From Mimachlamys varia (taxonomy: Eukaryota > Mollusca > Bivalvia > Pectinida > Pectinidae), in NCBI GenBank assembly GCA_947623455.1, contig OX392534.1:5404001-5468000 (forward strand): DNA of 64,000 bases, given 5' to 3'. The notes beneath the pieces are model-generated. The model was not told the origin of the DNA, ran no database searches, and saw only the letters and a list, made by a program, of their open reading frames with translations. Every line of letters starts with the position of its first letter. The stretch's first letter is position 1. A program made the translations under genes and the position numbers. Below are positions 1 to 10,300 of this stretch, piece by piece.

Positions 1-397
1 CGATAAGCAGTCGGAAACGGATCTGATTTTCTGACCATGTGTATAGCACGAGATCTGCCAGTGCATCTGCTGCTGATACAGATGTAATAAGGCCAGTGCT
101 GTTCAGAAGCTCTTTTCCCCACTTGCCATTCGATACCAAGCCGAAAATGAGGTAAATATTCAGTCATAACTAACATTGTATTACGACTGAATAAATGACT
201 ATGATGATTATGCTGTATTTTTTTTATTCTTGATTTAGTTTTACATGTTTTTATAAATGATACATATACATCATTTAGTTTTTTCTTTGTTTTGCAGAAG
301 GAGTGTTTTTATTGGGTCTTGCTGATACATCTTGTACCAATAGACTCAGTTTTTCATGATGGTTTGGTTACATACTTTTTCTTTTAATTTGTTTTGT
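1..397. other. no gene recognised at left edge
   Basis: AT-rich sequence. The first 150 bases are open in one minus-strand frame, but there is no acceptor or recognisable family, so no gene is called. Confidence 0.5.
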
Positions 398-520
398 TTT
401 CCTCATTTTATATTAGTATTTATGGTTTGTTTGGTACTGTTTATTCACGCTAGTGAATGTTACCAGGTTCGACCGGGGGAAACCATTCAATTAAAGCTGT
501 TTGGGAAACAAAATATTATT
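398..520 (+). repeat. dispersed repeat, copy 1 of 2
   Basis: About 120 bp matching 5893-6012 in direct orientation. Both share TACCAGGTTCGACC and CAAGCTGTTTGG-like words, and a T-rich run precedes each. The short ORF here (356-550) is this repeat read through and is not taken as a gene. The family is not recognised. Confidence 0.6.
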
Positions 521-854
521 GCAGGGAAAAATGTAATCATTCTATCATAAAAAAGTTTCTTCAGATCACACAGAAGTGGATTTTTCAGCTAAGTTGACTT
601 AAAGTTAACTTCAATGACAATGTATTTTAATATCAATGTTTTCATATGAAACTGACAAATTTTTGACATTGCGTAATGGTTACATAGTGACCTCATCATG
701 TTAAAACCACAGTATACATACATGTATAACACCATTATTACCTGGTACAGTTTTCTATTAAATAATTGGTTTAAATTTATAATTTGTAAACTAAGCTTTT
801 ACAAATTAAATAAGTAGAAATCTATATCAATATCATATTTCATCTGATGTCCAG
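521..854. other. AT-rich spacer, nothing recognised
   Basis: No open frame, repeat match or RNA fold was noticed. It ends in an acceptor-like TGATGTCCAG just before the first DUF6589 exon block. Confidence 0.4.
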
Positions 855-1182
855 ACTAAACAAGGTCCATATCATGATGTCGTCAGAGTCCAAGAGAAAT
901 ATAATTTCGGAATATGGGCAAAACCTTGACGAGAAACGTATGAGCGATTTAAGTGATGGAAAGAATGGCAAACTGAATGGGGACAACCTTGACATCTAAG
1001 TCAATACTAACGACACCCGGATGGATAACAGGAACAAGGACTATCATTTCTTTGCCTCGGATTTTATCTTGGACAGAATAGATGTTTCATCATTGCCAGG
1101 AGCACAAAACACTACAGTGCCAAATATTCATCATTTCCTGCCATCTGCTAATGAAACTTTGTGTTTCATGAATAGCCTGAAG
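855..1182 (+). pseudogene. DUF6589-type protein, exon block A (in-frame stop)
   Basis: An exon-like block bounded by an acceptor-like CAG (852-854) and a donor AG|GTAATA after 1182. One frame reads through the whole block except for a TAA at 997-999, directly after the residues LNGDNLDI. The following residues (DTRMDNRNKDYHFFASDFIL, then HHFLPSANE) resemble the early part of DUF6589 proteins, a family of unknown function that is abundant in invertebrate genomes and often repeat-associated. Either the stop makes the locus a pseudogene, or translation begins at the ATG at 1021, which would drop the LNGDNLDI motif. The match to DUF6589 is from memory of the family pattern and was not searched. 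Confidence 0.6.
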
Positions 1183-1697
1183 GTAATACATGTACTCGTA
1201 TTTACAAATAGTGACTGTAAATCAAAGCAAATATATAAATTTTTTTACCACTCATTTTGGAAATATCCAATTTATTTTGGAATGTTTATCATAAACAGCA
1301 AGTTATTCATACGATGGTTTATCAAGTCTTGTGTAAACTTGTTTGGTAAGCCACAGGCATACTGTAGCTAAACACAGCCTCACCATAAGCTTTCCCTGCA
1401 GCTTGACCACTGACGATTACCTTGATGCCTCAGCCAGTTAGAAACTCATCTTTAAGTTGTTGTCATAAAACTTAAGTTGTAATACAACCGTCAATTGTCA
1501 GTCAATAAGTGGCTTATCTTGAACTAAAAACAATGAGCCTGTCTTTAATTAATGAGCATATCCTTCCATGCATCACTGTTACAAAAAAGCAACAAATACA
1601 GACCCATACAATTAAGTAACATTTCTAATCATTCATCACAGCAGATCAGAGGCCGTGGTGTATCAAAAAATAAAAAAACTGACAATGCTGTTTGTCG

Positions 1698-1962
1698 AGG
1701 CCTCAGTGTTCTAGTGGTAGAACTCCAGGCTCATTGGTTGTGAGTTTGAGTTCCGTCTTTGGAACATTTGTTGTATCCTTGGGCAAGATACTTTACTCTG
1801 CTTGTTCCAGTCTACTCAGCTGTAAATAAGTACATGGTTGGGTAATGGTAGAAACTGTAGAATGCTAGCTGTGTGAGCCGAAATGGCAGCATCAGTTGTA
1901 TGCTCCCCAGGGAGTTAAGAATGATATTGTCTTAGCCCTATTACCACGGATAACAATAACCA
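1698..1962 (+). mobile_element. tRNA-derived SINE
   Basis: The tRNA-like head has an A-box-like GTTCTAGTGGTAGAAC near 1708 and a B-box-like GTTTGAGTTCC at 1744-1754. A conserved body follows: a 'TTGGGCAAGATACTTTACTC' segment, then 'CCAGTCTACTCAGCTGTAAA'. This layout, tRNA head plus a shared central domain, is typical of metazoan SINEs. The 3' end is placed at the 'ACCACGGATAACAATAACC' tail and is approximate. It sits between blocks A and B of the DUF6589 locus. Confidence 0.75.
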
Positions 1963-2615
1963 TTATTGTTTTTATAGATATTGTTTTTGGATTTTGGAGC
2001 TTTCAGAAAAACAAAACTCCTGATGAGACACATTCTTTCAACTATTATTTGCTTTCACAAGAAATTACAAAGTTCATGGTATGAAGATAATTTTTTTTTT
2101 AAAAATGAAAGAAAAAGAAATCTAGCGAAGATTTTAATACATAAATGAAAATTAAAGTAAGAAGGGAAAAGATTCATTTTTCTAAGAATGAATGAAACAT
2201 CATCGATGGTGGGTGCCAAGATCCCTCTGGGATCTCTTCTTTAGTGCCTTATAAGTAAAAAAAGTTCTATGGCCTCCAAAGCATCTATGAGTTATATGGC
2301 CTACATCTTCATCATTATTGTGTAGGGTTTTAATATTGCATACCACAAACTTTCCTTTAATGAAGATGGCTATCATATTTTCTAGTTGTAAACAATAGCT
2401 AAACATACAAAATACATGCTTCTGTCTTAGTCAAGTGCTAAGCTGTCACCTCTGAGATACACATGAGATTTTCTATGATATTAAAATATGAAAAATGATA
2501 AATCTGAATAACATGTTTCATACGGAATTTATCATTTTTCAGTTTGAATTCATAGAAAGGTCGCTTTTCACAATAAGTGTGATGTTATTATATAAAGATT
2601 GAAAGTATTTTTTTT
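1963..2615. other. no gene recognised
   Basis: AT-rich interval between the SINE and the foldback element. The minus-strand ORF at 2200-2406 has no recognisable motif. Confidence 0.4.
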
Positions 2616-2950
2616 ACTTTTATAGTGCTATGAAAGACCAGCCGTTACATCCATATTGAATGAAGCCCGCTAGGGCTTCATGCTTAATATGGATTTAACC
2701 GCTGACCTTTCATAGCACTATGAAATATAAAAGTTAATAAAAATGACTTAAAATCCATATATTTACATTTTTACTATAGAAATCATTTATATTTTCCAAT
2801 TAATAGTTTATTACCCGGGTTTGTAAATGTGTCGTCATTTAAATGACATTGGCGGAACAACCCAGCGTGAATAAAATTCGAGAGAACCATGTCTTTCATA
2901 CTTTTATGAAAGGCATTTTTGCTGGTAATGTTCATATAGTGGATCACAGA
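2616..2950 (+). mobile_element. foldback MITE, copy 1
   Basis: It opens with a long imperfect hairpin (2616-2734) whose arms carry TATAGTGCTATGAAAG and its complement and meet at GAAGCCCGCTAGGGCTTC. After it comes sequence that reappears in reverse orientation at 21862-22262: the CATTGGCGGAACA and TTTCATACTTTTATGAAAGG blocks and the CATATAGTG end. No coding capacity is visible, so it is a non-autonomous dispersed element. Confidence 0.75.
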
Positions 2951-3032
2951 GCAAATGTAGATATTAATCAACGATAGCAGCTTGATATTTTATTCCATAT
3001 ATTTTCATACAAAAGATGGGTTTTTGTAACAG

Positions 3033-3197
3033 GCTGTGAACTGGAACACTTAAAGGTTCCAGTCGGGGGAGACCAGCTGACACGTTGTCGACTCCAAGGA
3101 ACCAAGTCACTGCGTGCAGGAGCTCACAACCAACAGGAGAGGTTCGAACAACTTTATCCCATTGTCATAGAGTCACACATTACAAGATTTCTTGGAG
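3033..3197 (+). CDS. DUF6589-type protein, exon block B
   Basis: This 165-nt open block has an acceptor TTTTTGTAACAG and a donor GAG|GTAATT. The frame gives VPVGGDQLTRCRLQGTKSLR followed by ERFEQLYPIVIE, close to the GDQLT...R...L..LHP core remembered from DUF6589 proteins. The block ends in phase 1. From that family memory, the GDQLT segment should come after the FPGNICLQHKHH segment, which lies downstream here at 4170-4329, so the order looks scrambled. The block may belong to a second, overlapping copy. Confidence 0.6.
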
Positions 3198-3427
3198 GTA
3201 ATTATATTGCATTCAATGGAAAAACCCAAGGTTTTGATAATTCGTTTTTGGAAATGCAGTCATAAAATGGTACAGCATCCAATAAATATAATAATCAGTA
3301 TAACATACTCTTTGACTTGGTGTTCAAACTACCCAGCAATGCACTGCAGCCTTTTTGGATGAGTTACTCAACACAAAGATGGTGTTTCCTATTAGTTCTT
3401 AAATCATTATCTGCCTCTGCCTCACAG

Positions 3428-3615
3428 TCAACCGCATCATCAAGATAATTATGTATTTGCAATGTTAATTAATCAATCTTTCTTTGAATCATTAACAAAA
3501 GCTATGCAAAAAAATCCTGAAACTAAACCATGGAAGAAATGTGGCAACATAAGCACATCTGAAACTAATCATTCAGAGGGTCAATGTATATGGACAAGTG
3601 AAAGCCAGTTTCAAG
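3428..3615 (+). CDS. possible exon block C of the DUF6589 locus
   Basis: Open from a good acceptor (CTGCCTCACAG, ending 3427) to a donor CAAG|GTGAAT. The frame is open throughout and includes QNNYVFAM-like and KPWKKCGNIS segments, which I do not recognise. It leaves one base at its end, so it could splice in phase to block D. It joins block B in phase only if an internal AG near 3449 or 3502 is used. It may be a real exon or an open frame by chance. Confidence 0.35.
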
Positions 3616-3963
3616 GTGAATATTTTTTTTTTATATATCTGATTTGAAATCATATACATGTAATTTATATTATTTTTTTTTTCTGCTCGGTACCTTACAT
3701 GTATTTCATAAAAATACAAATGCATCAAGGTTTGAGTCTGCCAATTGCTTTAAAGAATACTGATACTCTTTTTGTATGATATAAAATTTTTTTTTTTTTT
3801 TTCTGTGACCAAAACTTGTAATACAGGTATAAAACGTATCAATGGTATGACGGAACTAGTTTAATTTGACTTCTAAATTCATAAATTAAAGGGGTTTTAC
3901 AGAGCTGACCCTTCTGCTTCTACATTAGTTTAGAAATTTTGGATTCCTACCTTTTGGCCCCTA

Positions 3964-4007
3964 GCATCACTGAAGAGTCCTAGGTGGACGAAACAGCTGT
4001 ATGATGC
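3964..4007 (+). ncRNA. type I hammerhead ribozyme motif
   Basis: All canonical parts are present in order. Stem I 5' strand GCATCA is at 3964-3969 and the core CTGAAGA, which fits CUGANGA, at 3970-3976. Stem II is GTCC (3977-3980), loop TAGGT, then GGAC (3986-3989), followed by GAA at 3990-3992. The minimal stem III ACAGCTGT is at 3993-4000, with cleavage triplet GTA ending at 4001. The stem I 3' strand TGATGC (4002-4007) pairs perfectly with the 5' strand. A very short, self-complementary stem III is typical of the animal hammerheads found in Penelope-like elements and retrozymes, which often cleave better as dimers. The carrier element is not identifiable here. Confidence 0.8.
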
Positions 4008-4169
4008 AGTTCAATTTATTTGTTCAGCAAACTGTATCTATTACTAAATTTAAAAGGTGCGGCATATGTGTGTGTTACGTCATCATTATGAAAATTATGT
4101 ACTATACATAGGCATATGAAGATTTTGCAATGGTGGTTGGCTAAGCATACTTCCTTGCATTCATAATAG

Positions 4170-4329
4170 AAAAGTTTGCCATGAATACATTTGATGACAC
4201 ACCAAAACATGACATGTTTCCAGGCAACATATGCCTTCAACACAAGCATCATACAGAAGAGGTTGCAAACCGTGTGACGGAGGAGATAGTCAAAGCCATA
4301 TTCATCCCATTTGTGAAGACAAGGCACAC
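4170..4329 (+). CDS. DUF6589-type protein, exon block D
   Basis: A 160-nt block with acceptor TTCATAATAG and a strong donor |GTATGT at 4330. The frame reads KHDMFPGNICLQHKHH followed by EEVANRVTEEIVKAIFIPFV, which fits the 'FPGN(I/V)C.QH.H...V...VT' region I associate with DUF6589 proteins. The block leaves two bases, so it is in phase with block E if the acceptor ending at 6554 is used. The opposite-strand ORF at 4016-4348 is treated as a shadow. Confidence 0.6.
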
Positions 4330-4835
4330 GTATGTATAAACAATACATTTGTACAGTTATGTCTTCATGTGAAATGTATGTGGTAAAAAAGGGACTAATT
4401 TTTTATTTGGCCTTTTTTTGTTATGCTTATTTTATAACATGAATTTCACATGAATTTCATCTGAAGTTCATGTGTAATTACATTTTAATTTATTTTACAT
4501 GCTTTTTTTATTCACTTAGATTTCATTGAATTTTTCCCTTGACAAAATTCATTTGAATTTCATGTGAATACACTGTATCTCTTGATTTCACATAAAAAAA
4601 TTTACATGAAGAAACATTGATTTTGTACAGGTACAGGTAGATTTACATTTGTACCGGCTCGTGTGCAATCATAACTTGTACATGATTTATTTTTTTGAGT
4701 ATAAAACTCTTAATTTCCAGAAATCTAGGTAGAATGACATCCACAGATGACATCGGTGCATACAAGTTTAATCACTGAAATTGATTCTGAGTTTTAAATT
4801 TCAAATTATACTCATGGTTTCTTTTTTTTTTTAAA

Positions 4836-5767
4836 TGTAAACGTTCTTATTTTAACGGTAGTTTAATTTTAGCGCTTTTCGCGCTGTTTGGGCAGCGCTT
4901 ATTCATGTACAGCGCTAAAAAATTGCATCTAAAGCTGAACCTGAACAAAGTACGTATACAGTGTAGTTTCCCTATACCGATCACCTCATTATGCCGAACT
5001 AAATAGATATGTGCGGATTTGTTTCTTCTTTATATTAACACTTCCTAATACCGATCCCTCTGAATTCCGAATACCGAACCGATTTTATGTCCGGAAAAGT
5101 TAAAACATTATCAAAATTACTTTTGTTAATCGGTGTTTCCAAGGGTCCGACCACCCTACGTGAAATAAACACCTGTGACAATTGTTGTCGTACAACTTGT
5201 AAGCTTTATGCCTCGGGACACGTGTAGTAAGTGTTGATAGATTTGCACCTAGCCCTCTCCCTGGTTTAAGTATGTGCTTGTACAGTAATTAGGCTAATTA
5301 ACATGATCAAGATGAAAGCATTGTCAAATACTAGTCCTATGCTTCGTTGAAGCGGTAAGGTCTGTTGATCATACGAAAACAGAAAGAGCTAGAAAACCGG
5401 AGTTTCCTATTTAATTTTAATGAGCCCCCGACGGGGTTATTTTTACAGCAGATAAATGATAATACGGAAGTCATTGCCAGGTATTGTTTAAAAGGTAATG
5501 TAAATGCATAAATAAAATTGGCACCAACCGAACGATTAAAAATGTAATTATAATTTCAATGAAAGCATTTAACTAGTGACTTATATGTAAAACAAGTGTA
5601 GCCGATGTTGAGTTGGTGTAGAATTTAAGAGACGAGGATTTTTTTCTGTTATTGCGAATTTGAACCTCCCGATTGCGCTAATTCATGTCCACGCTAATAA
5701 ATCATATTTTACAATTTTCTGTATTTGTGCTAAAATTTGACTGCGCTAAAATAAGTACGTTTACAGT
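4836..5767. mobile_element. non-autonomous DNA transposon with terminal inverted repeats
   Basis: The left end (TGTAAACGTTCTTATTTTAA, then AATTTTAGCGC) is repeated in reverse complement at the right end (GCGCTAAAATAAGTACGTTT before ACAG). This gives inverted repeats of roughly 40 bp around a 0.93 kb body. No transposase frame is present. The subterminal zones repeat GCGCTAA/TTAGCGC words. The target duplication could not be decided by eye. Confidence 0.65.
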
Positions 5768-5892
5768 ATTTGCTATGTAACTTTTATTTTAACAAATCAA
5801 ATCAAAGCTTCTGTGTGGAAGTTTTTTTCACTTTGGTTCGATGTATGTACATGTATGTCTGTTCTGTTAATTAATTTTTTTTTTTTTTTTTT

Positions 5893-6012
5893 TTTTGCTC
5901 ATTTAATTTTGGTAAACATGGTTTGTATGGTACTGATTTTTCACATCTAGTGAAAGTTACCAGGTTCGACCACTGGAAACTATTCAATTCAAGCTGTTTG
6001 GTAAACAAAATT
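5893..6012 (+). repeat. dispersed repeat, copy 2 of 2
   Basis: Diverged direct copy of 398-520, again preceded by a long T run. Confidence 0.6.
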
Positions 6013-6554
6013 CAATTACTAGGCAAACATATATTCATACCTATTATGAGTGAAAAACTTTCATGTAATGAATTTATACATTACATCTGATTTGTGTTTA
6101 AAGTATTCTGATTGTGTCAATGCATCAATTGAACTATTCAACATTTACAGTGCCTCTATAATCTAGATTGATTTGCCATCCTAATTTGCACTTCGTGAGC
6201 TTGTGGTTTAGTTTGGTACGTTTTGTGTGTCATCCGTCCTTGCACAGTCAAGTTTTTCCTTCAAAACAACTCAAATGACCTGACCTACTTTCAAGTTCAC
6301 ATGAGTTTGATACCTAATAATGATGTTAGGAATTTCTTCTGTGAAACGAATTAAAGATACAAAGAATATTGATATTTACTTTTATTTATCAAAATAACAT
6401 AGTCAGTTTTTCTCCAAAATGTTTTTTTTTTTTTTTTTTGTGATCTTGCATTTAAGACAAGTATGTAGAATAGTATAAAAAATTGTTATGCAATTAGTAA
6501 TATTTAATATAATTATTCAAACCTTGGTTTACATTTTTAAAAACAGACATGCAG

Positions 6555-7266
6555 ACTGGAAATGTCTCTTGGTAACTGGCAAACAGAGGCTGAGACCCCC
6601 ATCAAAGACGACAAAGTAAAAGTAAATGTGGCTGTAGGTAAAACCGCAGTAACACTGGCTATTCCAACAGCCACTGTAAATAAAGGTTGTGTGGTAAAGC
6701 TTCCTGGAGTTGACAATCCGTTACATGTAAAGGAAAAGTTATCACATACTTCAGGAAGTACCACAGCTGGTCTACAAGATTATGTTGTGAACTTTTTACA
6801 ATGGTATTGTGTAATAATCCACATTCAGGATGCCATACATGAGGGTGATGTCCGCACTAATGTGATACTGAAATATATGATACCATTCTTTTATTCTCAC
6901 GCTAGTCTTTCTAAGTATTTTTCAGAATGTATTGACTTTATATTAAAGACAGAGCTTACTCTGCCTCCAAACTATTCAATGAGGGTGCGGGCTGCATCCT
7001 TTGTGAATGTGCATGGTGGGAGAGGACGAAACAAAGCAGCTGACATGCACAAGGAAAATGAGGTTAAACTCCTAAAGGAGTTAATTGAGGGATTAGGAGC
7101 TAACAAGTCAGAACATTCTATTATTGCAATATCGAAAGCAGCTCCGGTAGTGGCTGCTGTTGTCAGCTATTTTGACAAAATGTTTGAACTGAAAGTTGTT
7201 AATTCTTCCCCCGAGAAGAGATCGTCTGTAGGTGACATAAATGCCACCTTCCAGGTACAAATGTAG
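6555..7266 (+). CDS. DUF6589-type protein, C-terminal exon block E
   Basis: The longest frame of the left arm. It can begin at the acceptors ending at 6546 or 6554, or at the ATG at 6562, and stops at 7264-7266. Residues DAIHEGD, then FVNVHGGRGRNKAADMHKEN and LGANKSEH, match the C-terminal signature of DUF6589 proteins (an acidic 'D.I.EGDG' segment, then 'VN..GG.G.N...D...E...K..I..LGAN'). The N-terminal 60 residues of this frame are not recognised. A donor-like CAG|GTACAA at 7254/7255 would let it splice on. The 25-bp satellite begins about 120 bases after the stop, so any further exon has been displaced or lost. Confidence 0.65.
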
Positions 7267-7382
7267 GTCTGTGGAGGTCTGGCAAGGTACGGTTTCTCGA
7301 TGGGTTACAGTGATATGAAAAGGTCCCCTTTTCCCCTTGACAAAAATCACTTGTTCTAAACAATTCAGAAAACTATTGAGAG

Positions 7383-10300
7383 ACTTACCAGGGTTAAGTC
7401 AGCTATAGTGTACCAGGGTTAAGTCAGATATAGTGTACCAGGGCTAAGTCAGATATAGTGTACCAGGGTTAAGTCAACTATAGTGTATCAGAGTACAATC
7501 AGCTATAGTGTAACAGGGTTAAGTCAGCTATAGTGTACCTGAGTACAATCAGCTATAGTGTACCAGGGGTAAGTCATCTATAGTGTACCTGAGTGCAATC
7601 AGCTATAGTGTACCAGGGTTAAGTCAACTATAGTGTACCATGGTTAAGTCAGCTATAGTGTACCTGAGTACAATCAGCTATAGTGTACCAGAGTTAAGTC
7701 AGCTATAGTGTACCGGGGTTAAGTCAGATATAGTGTACCTGAGTACAATCAGCCATAGTGTACCAGAGTTAAGTCAGCTATAGTGTATCAAGGTTAAGTC
7801 AGCTATAGTGTACCAGGGTAGGTCAGCTATAGTGTATCAGGGTTAAGTCAGCTATAGTGTACCAGGGTTAAGTCAGATATAGTGTACCGGAGTACAATCA
7901 GATATAGTGTACCAGGGTTAAGTCAGCTATAGTGTATCAAGGTTAAGTCAGCTATAGTGTACCAGGGTAGGTCAGCTATAGTGTACCAGGGTTAAGTCAG
8001 CTATAGTGTACCTGAGTACAATCAGATATAGTGTACCAGGTTTAAGTCAGCTATAGTGTACCTGAGTACAATCAGATATAGTGTACCAGGGTAAGTCAGC
8101 TATAGTGTACCAGAGTTAAGTCAGCTTTAGTGTACCAGGGTTAAGTCAGATATAGTGTACCTGAGTACAATCAGCTATAGTGTACCAGAGTTAAGTCAGC
8201 TATAGTGTACCGGGGTTTAGTCAGATATAGTGTACCTGAGTACAATCAGCTATAGTGTACCAGAGTTAAGTCAGCTATAGTGTATCAAGGTTAAGTCAGC
8301 TATAGTGTACCAGGGTAGGTCAGCTATAGTGTATCAGGGTTAAGTCAGCTATAGTGTACCAGGGTTAAGTCAGCTATAGTGTACCTGAGTACAATCAGAT
8401 ATAGTGTACCAGGGTTAAGTCAGCTATAGTGTATCAAGGTTAAGTCAGCTATAGTGTACCAGGGTAGGTCAGCTATAGTGTACCAGAGTTAAGTCAGCTA
8501 TAGTGTACCAGGGTTAAGCCAGATATAGTGTACCTGAGTACAATCAGCTATAGTGTACCAGAGTTAAGTCAGCTATAGTGTATCAAGGTTAAGTCAGCTA
8601 TAGTGTACCAGGGTAAGTCAGCTATAGTGTATCAGGGTTAAGTCAGCTATAGTGTACCAGGGTTAAGTCAGAAATAGTGTACCTGAGGACAATCAGACAA
8701 TGACAATGACTGTACCAGAGTTAAGTCAGCTATAGTGTACCTGAAAACAATCAGTATAGTGTATCATGGTTACGTCAGCTATAGTGTACCAGGGTTAAGT
8801 CAGCTATAATGTACCAGAGTTAAGTCAGTTATAGTGTACCAGGGTTAAGTCAGCTATAGTGTATCAGGGTTAAGTCAGCTATAGTGTATCAGGGTTAAGT
8901 CAGCTATAGTGCACCAGGGATAAGTCAGCTATAGTGTATCAGGGTTAAGTCAGCTATAGTGTACCAGGGTTAAGTCAGCTAGAGTGTACCAGGGTTAAGT
9001 CAGCTATAGTGTACAAGGGTTAAGTCAGCTATAGTGTGCCAGGGTAGGTCAGCTATAGTGTACCATGGTTAAGTCAGATATAGTGTACAAGGGATAAGTC
9101 AGCTATAGTGTACCATGGTTAAGTCAGATATAGTGTACAAGGGATAAGTCAGCTATAGTGTACCAGGGTAGGTCAGCTATAGTGTACCAGGGTTAAGTCA
9201 GCTATAGTGTACCACGGTTAAGTCAGCTATAGTGTACCATGGTTAAGTCAGCTATAGTGTACCAGGGTTAAGTCAGCTATAGTTTACCAGGGTTAAGTCA
9301 GCTATAGTGTACCAGAGTTAAGTCAGCTATATAGTGTACCAGGGTTAAGTCAACTATAGTGTACCAGGGTTAAGTCAGCTATAGTGTACCAGGGTTAAGT
9401 CAGCTATAGTGTACCAGGGTTAAGTCAGCTATAGTGTACCAGGGTTAAGTCAGCTATAGTGTACCAGGGTTAAGTCAGCTATAGTGTACCAGGGTTAAGT
9501 CAGCTATAGTGTACCAGGGTTAAGTCAGATATAGTGTACCAGGGTTAAGTCAGCTATAGTGTACCAGGGTTAAGTCAGCTATAGTTTACCAGGGTTAAGT
9601 CAGCTATAGTGTACCAGGGTTAAGTCAGCTATAGTTTACCAGAGTTAAGTCAGCTATAGTGTACCAGAGTTAAGTCAGCTATAGTGTACCAGAGTTAAGT
9701 CAGCTATAGTGTACCAGGGTTAAGTCAGAAATAGTGTACCAGGGTTAAGTCAGCTATAGTGTACCAGGGTTAAGTCAGCTATAGTGTACCTGAGTACAAT
9801 CAGCTATAGTGTATCATGGTTACGTCAGCTATAGTGTACCAGAGTTAAGTCAGCTATAGTGTACCACGGTTAAGTCAGCTATAGTGTACCAGGGTTAAGT
9901 CAGCTATAGTGTTCCACGGTTAAGTCAGCTATAGTGTTCCAGGGTTAAGTCAGCTATAGTGTACCTGAGTACAATCAGCTATAGTGTATCATGGTTACGT
10001 CAGCTATAGTGTACCAGGGTTAAGTCAGCTATAGTGTACCAGACTTAAGTCAGATATAGTGTACCAGGGTTAAGTCAGATATAGTGTACCTGAGTACAAT
10101 CAGCTATAGTGTATCAGGGTTAAGTCAGCTATAGTGTACCAGGGTTAAGTCAGCTATAGTGTACCAGGGCTAAGTCAGCTATAGTGTACCAGTGTTAAAT
10201 CAGCTATAGTGTACCACGGTTAAGTCAGACATAGTGTACCAGGGTTAAGTCAGCTATAGTGTACGGGGTAAGTCAGCTATAGTGTACCAGGGTTAAGTCA

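Noticed and set aside
1..154. Minus-strand exon-like open frame
   Set aside because: About 50 codons are open at the window edge without an acceptor or known family; too little to support.
4016..4348. Minus-strand ORF of 110 codons
   Set aside because: It is opposite exon block D, whose plus-strand splice sites and DUF6589-like residues are the better explanation.
6537..6764. Minus-strand ORF of 75 codons
   Set aside because: Shadow of the plus-strand DUF6589 C-terminal frame.
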